Part shown: in pieces, positions 9,900-17,824 of the stretch
Position numbering within the stretch: position 1 is the stretch's first letter
Layout of the letters: every line of letters starts with the position of its first letter
Source of the DNA: a bacterium
Lineage (GTDB): Bacteria > Desulfobacterota > Deferrisomatia > Deferrisomatales > Deferrisomataceae
Assembly (NCBI GenBank): GCA_027021615.1
Contig: JALUTY010000021.1
Span: 1 to 64,000, forward strand
Direction: 5' to 3'
Length of the DNA stretch: 64,000 nt
The notes under the pieces: model-generated
Seen by the model: only the letters and a program-made list of their open reading frames with translations
What the model was told of the DNA's origin: nothing
Databases searched by the model: none
Program-made: the position numbers and the translations under genes

Positions 9900-9918
9900 C
9901 CACAACCTCCAGCAACTT

Positions 9919-9953
9919 CGGTCGAGGGTCGTCCGCCGTTGGCCGCCGGTCTG
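9919..9953 (-). repeat. degenerate CGGTCNN heptamer array, 5 units
   Basis: Units cggtcga, gggtcgt, ccgccgt, tggccgc, cggtctg, followed by ggggccttcggcc as at 2641 and 3017. It is 20 bp upstream of the DUF1844 start, with CGAAGTTGCTGGAGG (the last five bases being the ribosome site) between. Confidence 0.75.
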
Positions 9954-9973
9954 GGGCCTTCGGCCCCCTTGAA

Positions 9974-9997
9974 GGCTGGAAAGCTAGAAGGCGAAAA
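9974..9997 (-). repeat. octamer array (GCTAGAAG type), 3 units
   Basis: Units ggctggaa, agctagaa, ggcgaaaa followed by agcctatcgcg. The A-run after the last unit also occurs at the octamer arrays at 21518 and 50868. Confidence 0.7.
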
Positions 9998-10046
9998 AGC
10001 CTATCGCGCCGTCCGGCCCCGGCACGGGTCCGAAGGATCGGAGCCT

Positions 10047-10688
10047 TCAGGTGGGGAACGCCTCCTGAAGCAAGGGCAGGAACTCCCGGACGAAACCCTC
10101 GGCTCTCCGGGCCACCCGCTCCGGGTCCACGTCCGGGGGCACGTCGGCAATGAACCGTACCAGGGCACCGTCGTTGCGTTTCCGGAAGATCGAGTCCACC
10201 ACGAGCCACACCTTGGCCCAGTACTCGTTGGTGATGTTCCGGCCGCGGCTCTGGTACCAGTACAAGACCAGCTGCCGCTCCTCCCCCTTTTGGATCACCA
10301 CCTGGTTCGCCCGGGTGACCCCACCGTTCAGACCGGGGGTCTCGAACTTGCGCACCCTCGACGCCACCGGGCGCCACCCTGCACCGGGCAGGCAGTGGCG
10401 GGGGGAGTGGATCTGATCGCCCTCCCTCTGTCGCTCGTAGTACCCCACGTACACCGACACCGAGAATCCGTCCGGCGCCCGGTACGTGCGCAGGAGGTAG
10501 TCCTCCACCCCCACCACTTGCACGATCCGTTCCTCGAGCTTGCTGGGAACACCGGTCCACTCCTTCACCTTCAAGGGGACGTTCCGGAGCGGCTTGCGCA
10601 AGGGAACCGCGTGCACGTCGCTCAGGAACCGGGTGTAGCCAGCCGTGGCGAGCACCAACAGGACCAACACGATCGTTCGGCGGTGCAT
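10047..10688 (-). CDS. exosortase-associated protein EpsI
   Basis: A 213-residue protein with an N-terminal membrane anchor (TIVLVLLVLATAGYT) and an EpsI domain facing the periplasm. The landmark is IHSPRHCLPGAGW at residues 93-105 (His94, Cys99), found in the EpsI family that is encoded next to or fused with exosortases. It lies 18 bp downstream of the exosortase gene in the same direction, as in many EPS/PEP-CTERM loci. EpsI is thought to assist export or processing of exopolysaccharide, but the reaction is not established. Confidence 0.9.
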   Translation of the reverse strand: MHRRTIVLVLLVLATAGYTRFLSDVHAVPLRKPLRNVPLKVKEWTGVPSKLEERIVQVVGVEDYLLRTYRAPDGFSVSVYVGYYERQREGDQIHSPRHCLPGAGWRPVASRVRKFETPGLNGGVTRANQVVIQKGEERQLVLYWYQSRGRNITNEYWAKVWLVVDSIFRKRNDGALVRFIADVPPDVDPERVARRAEGFVREFLPLLQEAFPT

Positions 10689-10706
10689 GAAGAGCCTCCG
10701 GGAGCC

Positions 10707-11561
10707 TCAGAGCCGGGACCGGCGGGGACCGATCCGGTTTAAAATCCACCCCACCACGAACAACATGACGAAGGCCGCGACAAACACGACCCATCCCGAG
10801 AAAGTGTGGAAGAACCCGGCAGCCGCCTCTGGGCTCACGTAATGGGTGAGCAGTCCGGTTCCCGTGATTCGCAACGCGTTGGCCGCAATGGCGATCGGCA
10901 CAGTGGCCGCCACCACCAGCACCCGCCGCCACCAACCCCGACTCATGAAGTACGCGTACACAACCCCAAGGGCCAACAGGCTCACTAGGCTACGGATCCC
11001 GCTACAGGCGTCCGCCACCTCCAAGGTCTGGGAGGCCAGGTGGATGATGTTCCCCTCGCGGAACACCGGCACCCCCAGCCAAAACAGGCTGTCCGTGGCC
11101 ACCCGGGCGGCGAGGAGCTTCAGGGGGAACGCAACGGAATCGTACACCAGGTACGGAAGCGGAACCATGAACATCAGAAAGGCCAACGGAAACAGAGTCT
11201 TGGAGAACACCCTCCAACCCCATAGCCACAGCACCGTGCCCATCAGCAGGAACACCAGGCTGGAGCGTTGGAGGAACAGCTCCGCCCCGGCCCGGCCCAG
11301 CACAAACAGGGCCAGGCTCATCAGGCACAGCACCAGCCCTGTCCAGGATCCACGGGCCCGCCGGGCCGCCTCGGCCAGCTCGCGCCGCCGATCCCAAAGG
11401 AGATACAACGACACCAGAGGCACGAGAAACCCATGGGAGTAGTTCTCGTCCAGATACCAGTCCTGGACCATCGAGGGGACCACCGCAGCGTACAGCACCG
11501 CCGTAGCTCCCAGGACCACAGCGAGGTCCAGACCAGCCGGTACCGCCCGGGTGCGTGCCAT
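10707..11561 (-). CDS. exosortase (Xrt family transmembrane cysteine protease)
   Basis: A 284-residue protein with about eight membrane segments. The three catalytic residues of exosortases are present: Cys186 in EVADACSGIRSL, Arg231 in ANALRITG and His252 in FFHTFSGW. Exosortases cut PEP-CTERM-type C-terminal sorting signals and hand proteins on to an envelope or extracellular polymer. It forms a pair with EpsI. No protein in this window carries a PEP-CTERM tail, so the substrates must be elsewhere. The exact subtype (XrtA, XrtB, XrtD and so on) cannot be assigned by eye. Confidence 0.93.
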   Translation of the reverse strand: MARTRAVPAGLDLAVVLGATAVLYAAVVPSMVQDWYLDENYSHGFLVPLVSLYLLWDRRRELAEAARRARGSWTGLVLCLMSLALFVLGRAGAELFLQRSSLVFLLMGTVLWLWGWRVFSKTLFPLAFLMFMVPLPYLVYDSVAFPLKLLAARVATDSLFWLGVPVFREGNIIHLASQTLEVADACSGIRSLVSLLALGVVYAYFMSRGWWRRVLVVAATVPIAIAANALRITGTGLLTHYVSPEAAAGFFHTFSGWVVFVAAFVMLFVVGWILNRIGPRRSRL

Positions 11562-11650
11562 GATCCCTCCATAGGATATCGGTCCGTGAAGAAACGGGCT
11601 GTGTTCACGAGGGGTTGGGCGTCGAGCCTACCGATTGGGGACGGATCTCG

Positions 11651-12982
11651 TCAAGGCGCTCCGCGGGATTCGTGGGCGGGTCGGCCTCCGATCCGCCGAA
11701 ATACCGGGGATGCCACGTAGATCACGGCTGCGACGAACGAGATCGCCAGGGGAGCTCCGTACTCATCCTTGCGCACCCCCTGGGCCAGGAGCAGGAGGAA
11801 AAAGGCCAAGAGGGCCACCCGCAGGATCTTGGGCATACGGGGGAGCACCGCCCGGCCGAAGTGGGCGTAGGACACCCGCGACACCATCAGCGCGGCCGAC
11901 GCAAAGACCACCGCGGCCTTCCACCCGTCCGACGGCAGCAGGAGACAGCCGCTTCCCACCAGCAGGGCCCCGCCGGGAGAGGGAAGCCCGCTGAACTCGT
12001 GCACCCCCCCGGCCACCCCCTCCTTGCGCTTTTCCACCACAAACCGGACCAGCCGGTACACCGTGGCCACAAGGTGGAGAAACCCCAACCCCAACCCCAG
12101 CCACATCCGGTCGAAGGCGGTGGCCACGATCAACCCCACGGTCACCCCGAAGCTCGTGCCGTCCGCCACATCGTCGAAGATCTCTCCCCGGGGGGTCGAC
12201 CCCCACTTCTCCGCGGCCCTGCCGTCGAACAGATCGAGGAACTGCCCCAGAAACACCAACCCGAAGGCGTACACCGGGTCGCGGCCACTCACGATCACCC
12301 AGATCCCCCCCAGCCCGCACACCAGGTTGAGCAGGCTCAGAATGTTGGCATACCAGTAGTTGGGCACCACCTTGAACGCCCAGGAGCAGAAGGCCAGGCC
12401 GGTACAGATGACGAGCAGGGGCCGAACGGTTCGGTGCAGGGGAAGCGCGCCGTAGATCCACTCCACGCCGGTCACGGCCAGGAGGACCACGATCAGAAAG
12501 GTCTTGGCCTTGCCGAACAGATTCGCAGACTTCTCCTTGAGGAACCGGCGGGAGAACTGTCCCAAGGCGTCGAACCCAAGAAGCGCAGCCACCAGCCACG
12601 GCGAGTACACCCCTTTCCAGGCGAAGTACACCAGGAGGGGGGCATACATCAGCTTGTCCGAGAGGGGGTCGATGGTGGCCCCCCTGGCGCTCGACAAGCC
12701 GGTGCGGCGGGCGATGTCCCCGTCGGTCAGGTCGGTGATCATCCAGAACGCGAAGAAAAGAAACGCCGCACGAGGCCACCCCGCCTCCAGCAGCACCACT
12801 GTGACGAACCCCATGGGGTAGCGCAGCCGGCTGATGTTGTTGGGTCGCAGCCACCGCGTGCGGCGCACGAAGGCTCTTTGGGCCGGGGTGCGGATGCAGC
12901 GGTACACGAGAAATCGCTCGACCGCGAAGAGAGCCACCACCGGCAGCACGATCTCCTGGACGATCCGACCGTACGGGGGCAT
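11651..12982 (-). CDS. tandem-domain CDP-alcohol phosphatidyltransferase
   Basis: A 443-residue membrane protein with two CDP-alcohol phosphotransferase motifs. The first (residues 84-109) matches the family signature exactly: D84..DG(87-88)..AR(91-92), G101, D105, D109. The second (250-274) keeps all four aspartates (250, 253, 270, 274) but has Glu258 where Arg is expected and one residue less in the spacer. The first domain resembles phosphatidylglycerophosphate synthases, the second phosphatidylserine-synthase-like sequences. One enzyme could make two lipids, or the second site may be inactive. It sits 89 bp upstream of the exosortase gene in the same direction. Possible link to envelope polymer anchoring is inference only. 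Confidence 0.85.
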   Translation of the reverse strand: MPPYGRIVQEIVLPVVALFAVERFLVYRCIRTPAQRAFVRRTRWLRPNNISRLRYPMGFVTVVLLEAGWPRAAFLFFAFWMITDLTDGDIARRTGLSSARGATIDPLSDKLMYAPLLVYFAWKGVYSPWLVAALLGFDALGQFSRRFLKEKSANLFGKAKTFLIVVLLAVTGVEWIYGALPLHRTVRPLLVICTGLAFCSWAFKVVPNYWYANILSLLNLVCGLGGIWVIVSGRDPVYAFGLVFLGQFLDLFDGRAAEKWGSTPRGEIFDDVADGTSFGVTVGLIVATAFDRMWLGLGLGFLHLVATVYRLVRFVVEKRKEGVAGGVHEFSGLPSPGGALLVGSGCLLLPSDGWKAAVVFASAALMVSRVSYAHFGRAVLPRMPKILRVALLAFFLLLLAQGVRKDEYGAPLAISFVAAVIYVASPVFRRIGGRPAHESRGAP

Positions 12983-13192
12983 CCCTCCTCCTCGAATCCG
13001 TTGCGGTGTCTATCCGTGTCAGCCGGGCCCCTGCATCTTCCTAGAATCGGACGGTCGGGCGCAACCGCTGGGTTCGGGGGGAAAAGGAGAGAGGAGAAGG
13101 GGCGGGAGGCGGGCATGGGACTACGAACGAAAAAGGGAACGGCTGCCGGCCGGACGCGTTCGGCGTGACCGCGGGCAGGGCGCCGGTGGCCC

Positions 13193-15211
13193 TCACAGCA
13201 CGCGGGTCCAGCCGCCGTTCTCCGCGGCCGGCTCCGCCGTATCGGGCTCGGGCTGGGACTGCGGGGGAGAGGGGGCGTGGGCCTCGATGCGGTTGCGGCC
13301 CCGGGCCTTTGCCACATACAGGGCGCGGTCCGCCCGCTGGATCAGCCCCCGCAGGTCTCGGGCGTCCTCGGGGAAGGCCGCCACCCCCATGGACACGGTG
13401 AGCCGGCCCAGGGGTTGGCGCTCCTCCCCCGGGAAGTAAAACGCTTCCACCTCCCGACGGATCCGCTCGCCGATCTCCAAGGCTTCGGCCTTGCGGGTCT
13501 CGGGCAGGATGATGGCGAACTCCTCCCCCCCGAACCGGCTCACCACGTCGATGGCCCGGACGCCGGCCCTGAGGATCCGGCCCAGCAGCACCAGGGCCTT
13601 GTCCCCGGCCGGATGACCGTTGGTGTCGTTGTAGTGCTTGAAGTGATCGATGTCGATCATGATCAGCACCAACGGGTGGTTGTGTCGGGAAGCCCGGTCC
13701 AGCTCCTGAGCCAGACGTTCCTGGAAGTACCGGCGATTCAGGAGGCCGGTCAGCCCGTCGGTGATGGAGATCCGCCGCAGCTCTCGGGACTGGGCCCAGT
13801 AGGCGGAGCGCTCGATGGCCAGGGTGGCCTGGGCCATCACGGTTTCGAGAACGTCCAGGTCCTGGGGGGAGAACGGCTCGCCCGTGGCCTTGTCCGCCAG
13901 GTTCAGCACCCCCACGGTGCCGCCGTTCCGGCGGATGGGAAGGCTCAGGAAGCTGCGAGTGTCGAAGCGGGGGCGGTTCTTGCGCCGAAACCTCGGGTCC
14001 AGCTCAATATCGTGCACGATGATCGGCTCCCCCGTGGCAAACACCCGGCCCGCGATGCCCTCCCCCGGCCTCACCTTGAGCCGGCCCGCCACCTTCTCCG
14101 CCATGCCCACCGCAGCCCGCACCCGCAACGCCCCATCGTCCTCCCCGGGGACCAACAGGCTGCCCTTACGCGCCCCGGTAAGCTTGCGGGCCTCGTCCAG
14201 GATGACCCGAAACAGATCGACGGGATCCAGGCTTCCGAGAAACCGCTGGGACAGTCCGCGTACGGCAGCCACCTGCTCGTGCCGGCGCCGAGCGTCCTCG
14301 CGCAGACGGCGGTTCTCCAGCACGATCGCCAGCTGAACCCCAAACCCCCGTAGAAGCGACCACTCCTCCCCGTCCAGCTCCCGGTTCACCACCGCCAGAG
14401 CCACGGTGGGCCGGTCTTCGGTTCCCACCGGAAACAAGGCCAGGCGCTCCACGGCCTCCGGCAACCCCAAACGGGTGAGGTCGTGGGGATCGTCGATCCG
14501 TACCGGCCGCCGCCCCATCCATTCGGGCCCGCCCGGCCCCTCCACGGGCGCGGACCATGTGAGCAGGGCCTTTTCTAAGGGGCCCGTGGCCGTTTGCACC
14601 CGTAGGCGCTCCGAGCCGGGGTCACGGACCAGCACGGCCGCGTTTTCCACCTCGAACAGGACCCCCAGAGTGCTAAGAGCCAGCCCCCACACCTCGAGCA
14701 CGCTCCCCGCCTGGACCAGATCTGGCAGGAGATCGAACAGGGTAACCGCCCGAACGCGATCCCGCTCGGCCTCCGTGCGCTCCGCGTGCCCCTGCACCAA
14801 TGCCGCCAGGCACAGCCGCGCCAGGGTGCCCCACTCCTGCAACCGACGGGGCTCGGTCTCACCGTCGTCGCTTGGGGTTCCCAGGAGGGTAAGGGTCGGC
14901 CGGTGCGAGGGCTTTGTCACCGGCCCCGCAAACACCAACCGGCCGGAGGAGGAGTCCCGAAACAGGACGGTCTCGCCCCCTGCCTGGGCCTGCTTCACGA
15001 TCTTCCTGAGAAACGGCGGCCACTGCGCCGGATCCTCCGGGGCCTCGGGCCCCGGCAGCCCCAGCGCTTCCAGGCTACCGGCCACGATTCCCCCTGGCAC
15101 AGCCGCCAGGGACAGCCGCAACCCTGTCACCTTGCCGAAGGTCTGCGTGAACCGGGTCCACTCGGATGGAGGAAGGATTTTCCCGATTTTAGGAAGGGAG
15201 GGTTCCCTCAT
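13193..15211 (-). CDS. GAF and GGDEF domain diguanylate cyclase
   Basis: A 672-residue cytoplasmic signalling protein. The N-terminal 300 residues include GAF-like regions; a well-formed GAF domain runs from about 325 to 490 (EARKLTGARKGSLLV, GEGIAGRVFATGEPI, LPIRRNGGTVGVLNLADK). A GGDEF domain follows with ITDGLTGLLNRRYF, the active site GGEEF at 561-565 and an inhibitory I-site RAID at 552-555, exactly five residues upstream. It should make cyclic di-GMP with product inhibition. I start at the ATG at 15211 because a good promoter at 15264-15291 places the transcript start below the alternative upstream codon. Confidence 0.93.
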   Translation of the reverse strand: MREPSLPKIGKILPPSEWTRFTQTFGKVTGLRLSLAAVPGGIVAGSLEALGLPGPEAPEDPAQWPPFLRKIVKQAQAGGETVLFRDSSSGRLVFAGPVTKPSHRPTLTLLGTPSDDGETEPRRLQEWGTLARLCLAALVQGHAERTEAERDRVRAVTLFDLLPDLVQAGSVLEVWGLALSTLGVLFEVENAAVLVRDPGSERLRVQTATGPLEKALLTWSAPVEGPGGPEWMGRRPVRIDDPHDLTRLGLPEAVERLALFPVGTEDRPTVALAVVNRELDGEEWSLLRGFGVQLAIVLENRRLREDARRRHEQVAAVRGLSQRFLGSLDPVDLFRVILDEARKLTGARKGSLLVPGEDDGALRVRAAVGMAEKVAGRLKVRPGEGIAGRVFATGEPIIVHDIELDPRFRRKNRPRFDTRSFLSLPIRRNGGTVGVLNLADKATGEPFSPQDLDVLETVMAQATLAIERSAYWAQSRELRRISITDGLTGLLNRRYFQERLAQELDRASRHNHPLVLIMIDIDHFKHYNDTNGHPAGDKALVLLGRILRAGVRAIDVVSRFGGEEFAIILPETRKAEALEIGERIRREVEAFYFPGEERQPLGRLTVSMGVAAFPEDARDLRGLIQRADRALYVAKARGRNRIEAHAPSPPQSQPEPDTAEPAAENGGWTRVL

Positions 15212-15263
15212 GTGACGTTTTTGCCTCGTTTCCACGACCTGCTCCAACCCCCCGCACAAGCAC

Positions 15264-15291
15264 TCTATAACCGTGTGTCAAAAGGGGTCAA
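15264..15291 (-). promoter_or_regulatory. sigma-70-type promoter of the GGDEF gene
   Basis: On the minus strand TTGACC (15291-15286) is followed after 16 bases by TATAGA (15269-15264), in a locally AT-rich patch within very GC-rich DNA. Transcription would begin near 15257, about 45 bases before the chosen ATG. Confidence 0.5.
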
Positions 15292-15459
15292 GCAGGTGAA
15301 ACCCGGTGGAAACACGCGGAGGGAAGGCCTGGCCGTCCTCACCGGGCCCCACAAGCAGTCCTCCACCGGGTAGGGGTCTCGGAGGAAGGTCATGTGCAAC
15401 CCCGATGCCATCCCGATCTGCGCCGCCCGCCCTCTCCGAAAAAAAGCTCGATTTCGGCC

Positions 15460-15487
15460 TAAAGTTTCTTTTTTCGTCGGCCGAATC
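15460..15487 (+). promoter_or_regulatory. sigma-28 (FliA)-like promoter motif
   Basis: TAAAGTTT at 15460-15467, a 12-base spacer and GCCGAATC at 15480-15487 resemble the flagellar sigma consensus TAAAGTTT-N11-GCCGATAA, one base longer in the spacer and with changes in the last bases. It points away from both flanking genes, which are on the minus strand, and towards the hairpin pair at 15498-15585. Confidence 0.45.
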
Positions 15488-15491
15488 AAAA

Positions 15492-15585
15492 CCCAAGGCG
15501 TCGGAACCGGACTGACCCAACCCGACGCGAACCCCTCTAGCCGGGGCACGGTTTCCCTCCTTTCCCGTGCCTCGGCCATTTTTTT
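15492..15585 (+). ncRNA. candidate small RNA of about 95 nt with two hairpins
   Basis: Directly downstream of the sigma-28-like motif is a first hairpin (GCGTCGG 15498-15504 with CCGACGC 15522-15528; the loop holds two GGA triplets) and then a strong second hairpin ending in seven T's. No reading frame of note lies in it and both neighbours are on the other strand. Family membership was not recognised. Confidence 0.45.
15540..15585 (+). terminator. strong intrinsic terminator
   Basis: Stem GCCGG-GGCACGG (15540-15551) pairs with CCGTGCC-TCGGC (15565-15576), including one G-U pair, followed by seven T's at 15579-15585. It works only in the plus direction, where no protein gene is present. Confidence 0.75.
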
Positions 15586-15726
15586 GACCCGGCGGCCGAG
15601 CTTCGGGCCCTCGGTCCGCTGGGCATCCAGGCGGCGTGAGCCGGATGCTGCATCCGCGTACGGCCGGCAGGTCCCTGCCCTCAGCGCCGAAAAAGCGCGG
15701 CGGCGGCTCCTCCAGCGGCCCAACAG

Positions 15727-16419
15727 CTACCTCGCCCCCCAGGGGCAGGCCCTGACGCACACCCCGCAGATGGGTTTTTCGATGTGGGGCCGCCCGGCGA
15801 ACCCGAAGCAGGCCTCGGCACATCGGGAGAACTCCAGGGCCTCCTCCCGGCTCCGATAGTGACTCTCGGTCCCCACTCCCCGGATTGCCCCCACCGGGCA
15901 GGCGTCGGCGCACGCGGTGCACGATCCACAGAGGTTCGGCGCCGGCCGCCCCGCCGGGAGAGGGGCGTCGGTGAGCACCACGCCCAGCCGCACCCGCGGG
16001 CCGAACTCAGGGGTCACCAGCAACAGGCTCTTCCCCTGCCATCCCAGTCCTGCGAGGCGGGCCAGAGCCTTGTAGGACACGTGGCCCACGAGCCGCTCCC
16101 GGTCCAGCAACTGGGATGCTGGAAGCGGAAGCGCCCGGTATCCCTCGCGTTCCAAGGTCCGAGCCACGGCGAACCCGATCCGATCCAGCTCCTGGTTAGC
16201 CACACGGTAGCAGTGGGCGTACTCGGGCGTCGGTCCCTCCAGACAGGTCTCCACGGAGGCGTCAGGGAGTCTAAGGGCGCAAACCACCGCCCGAAGGTAG
16301 GGCCCCAGCAAACCCTCGGGCCGGGGCTCGAGCCCCTGGGCCGCCCTAAGATCTGCCACGCCCACCCGGTCGGCCCCCAGATCCCGAGCCGTCTCCTCCA
16401 AGCACATCGTCCCGACCAT
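15727..16419 (-). CDS. QueG-like double 4Fe-4S ferredoxin-type protein
   Basis: A 230-residue protein. The C-terminus carries two ferredoxin motifs: CGSCTACADACPVGAI near residue 165 and CGVCVRACP at 219-227, plus extra cysteines between. The middle (SYKALARLAGLGWQGKSLLLVTP) matches epoxyqueuosine reductase and its relatives that bind cobalamin. It is shorter than QueG (about 350-380 residues) and lacks the C-terminal HEAT-like region, so it belongs to the broader QueG-like reductive group rather than being queG itself. AGGAGG precedes its ATG by a few bases, and a heptamer array sits 17 bp upstream. Confidence 0.8.
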   Translation of the reverse strand: MVGTMCLEETARDLGADRVGVADLRAAQGLEPRPEGLLGPYLRAVVCALRLPDASVETCLEGPTPEYAHCYRVANQELDRIGFAVARTLEREGYRALPLPASQLLDRERLVGHVSYKALARLAGLGWQGKSLLLVTPEFGPRVRLGVVLTDAPLPAGRPAPNLCGSCTACADACPVGAIRGVGTESHYRSREEALEFSRCAEACFGFAGRPHIEKPICGVCVRACPWGAR

Positions 16420-16435
16420 GGGATCCTCCTGGCTT

Positions 16436-16463
16436 TGGTCCTCGGTCGTCGGTCGTTGGTCAG
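16436..16463 (-). repeat. CGGTCNN heptamer array, 4 units
   Basis: Units tggtcct, cggtcgt, cggtcgt, tggtcag. It lies 17 bp upstream of the QueG-like gene, and its last unit supplies the TGA stop (16460-16462) of the YkgJ gene. Confidence 0.85.
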
Positions 16464-16891
16464 GAACCGTGAGCTCCGGACCGATCCCGGAGATTGGAAA
16501 GGCATGGGGCTTCAGGCTCCGGATCGATCTTCACCCCGCGCACGCACCTGCCGCCGTGGGCCGGGGTGGGGTACCGACGACACACCTCGGGTTTGGTCTC
16601 GTGAATGCGGCACCGGGCCTCTTCCGGGCCCGTGCGCTCCAGAAACGGGCAGTCCGGCAGGGGCTCACCCGTGGCGGGATGACACCAGATGCGCTGGTCC
16701 TCTCCCACCCGGGCCAGGAGGTCGGCGCGCCCCTCCCGGTTCCACCGCTCCAGGTCCTCCCGGGTGGCTCGGAGCTGGTGACCGTACAGGTCGCAGCAGA
16801 TCCCGCACCCTCTGCACCCGGACGCCCCCCCTCCCTGCCGTGCCTCCCGCCCTCTCCGAAGCCAGCCGAACACCCGACACCTCCCATCCAT
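16460..16891 (-). CDS. YkgJ family cysteine cluster protein
   Basis: A 143-residue protein with the YkgJ cysteine pattern: CRGCGICCDLYG near residue 26, then CHPATG, CPFLE, CRIHETKPEVCRRYP. The family (UPF0153) is thought to bind zinc or an iron-sulfur cluster; its role is unknown. I start at the ATG at 16891 with GGAAGGGA 11-18 bases upstream; a TTG at 16915 is the alternative. The stop codon lies inside a heptamer repeat unit. The upstream leader (16904-16921) matches repeat-mosaic DNA found before other genes. Confidence 0.8.
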   Translation of the reverse strand: MDGRCRVFGWLRRGREARQGGGASGCRGCGICCDLYGHQLRATREDLERWNREGRADLLARVGEDQRIWCHPATGEPLPDCPFLERTGPEEARCRIHETKPEVCRRYPTPAHGGRCVRGVKIDPEPEAPCLSNLRDRSGAHGS

Positions 16892-16921
16892 GGCCCGACG
16901 GTCCCTTCCCAGCAACTTCCG

Positions 16922-17109
16922 CTAGCCCGCATGATTCATGAGCGTTCGTCGCGAAACCGTCGAGTGTGCATCAGATCGGGGCAAGCGCAGCGCCGAGGGG
17001 CGCAGGCGTACGGGACGGTACGTCGAGCCCCGAGGCGCGAGCACGCCCCGAGATGGCGTGCGTGCAATCGGCGATCGCAGCAGAAGGCCTCATGAATCAT
17101 GCGGGCTAG
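16922..17109. mobile_element. 180-bp MITE-like element with CTAG target duplication
   Basis: The ends cccgcatgattcatgag and ctcatgaatcatgcggg (16926-16942 and 17089-17105) are perfect 17-bp inverted repeats, flanked on both sides by CTAG. A related mosaic at 61900-61944 has the flanking context without an insert, which supports CTAG being a target duplication. There is no transposase frame inside, so it would need an enzyme from a related full-length element. The end sequence resembles IS1380-type termini, but this is a recollection, not a search. Confidence 0.75.
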
Positions 17110-17114
17110 GACGA

Positions 17115-17190
17115 TTGAAAACCTATCTGATTTCATATCGTTCCAAGCATGACCACACCTCTTCAGGCGTCACCTCACGGTCTCGGGGGC
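17115..17190 (+). repeat. left-flank repeat module L, copy 1
   Basis: Begins ttgaaaacct, continues through cgttccaagcatgaccac and ends cacctcacggtctcggggg at the hairpin element. A reverse-oriented relative is at 61832-61909, with the same ends and about 75-80 bp long. Confidence 0.75.
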
Positions 17191-17371
17191 ATGGGGTCTG
17201 CTGGAGAGCCGCGTGCGGCTCCTTGGCTCGCCGCGCAGCGCCTCCAACGCTCGTACCGGGAGTTCGTTCGTGCCCTACCGAACGGTCGTGAAACCATCGA
17301 CGGTGCCCCGTGCCTGCGCGGCGGATCTCAATGTCCGGCTTCGCGCGCGGCCGGAAGCAGGTCCCATGCCC
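17187..17371. repeat. 185-bp hairpin element, copy C
   Basis: Starts gggcatggggtctgct and ends agcaggtcccatgccc, identical in length to copy A and nearest to it in sequence. It is flanked by modules L (left) and R (right), the arrangement that contains the type II hairpin element at 61689-61836. Confidence 0.9.
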
Positions 17372-17425
17372 CGCCGCCGGCAACGGCCCCGGACCCACGA
17401 AAGTTACCCTTCCCCGTTGTAGGGG
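17366..17425. repeat. right-flank repeat module R, copy 2
   Basis: Runs from the end of copy C through agttacccttccccgttgt to aggg; it matches 2892-2948 and 43428-43485. Confidence 0.75.
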
Positions 17426-17459
17426 CCTGCAGGGGCCTGACGAGGCTTCCCAGCAACTT

Positions 17460-17487
17460 CGGTCGTCGGTCGTCAGTCTTTGGTCGA
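17460..17487. repeat. CGGTCNN heptamer array, 4 units
   Basis: Units cggtcgt, cggtcgt, cagtctt, tggtcga, preceded by cttcccagcaactt as at other arrays. No start codon lies close on the minus strand here. Confidence 0.8.
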
Positions 17488-17524
17488 AACACCCTGAGCC
17501 CTGGGCAGACACCGGGGCCTCGGT

Positions 17525-17712
17525 GGGCATGGGCCTGGTGGAGCGTCGGGCGCGACCCTTTGGCTCGCCACGCCCCCCCGAACCTCTGCAATGTCATCGA
17601 ACTCCGCAGCCGTCCGCTGTCTCCGCCCGATCCGACGGCTCAGCCAACCGCGCGCGAAGGCGCGGCGCTCCAATGCTGCACTCGCACCAATCCGGAGGCA
17701 AGGCCCGCGCCC
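17525..17712. repeat. diverged copy E of the hairpin element
   Basis: gggcatgggcctggtggagc, then tttggctcgcc in the left arm and ggaggcaaggcccgcgccc at the right end keep the order of landmarks of the 185-bp element, over 188 bp, but much of the interior has changed. No gene is seen from 17488 to 17824. Confidence 0.5.
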
Positions 17713-17824
17713 TCGGGGTCTCACCCGCAGTCGGCGGCTTCCCGGCCCCCCTGGCCCGTGCCGGCCGGGGCTTGCTCCCTGCATGGGTCAACGGTACATT
17801 CGGTTGTTTCTCCGACTCCCTTGA

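Noticed and set aside
7701-10742. A 1013-codon plus-strand open frame across several minus-strand genes
   Set aside because: It crosses gene borders, a repeat element and the intergenic spacer, so it cannot be a real gene.
15212-15726. Cyclic-di-GMP (GEMM) riboswitch near the GGDEF gene
   Set aside because: The characteristic conserved core of GEMM RNAs was not seen on either strand.
15265-15922. Minus-strand open frames in the gap between the GGDEF gene and the QueG-like gene
   Set aside because: No ribosome site or known motif; they overlap the promoter and the candidate small RNA.
17591-17824. Short open frames before the CPBP gene
   Set aside because: They lie in the diverged copy of the hairpin element and have no ribosome site.
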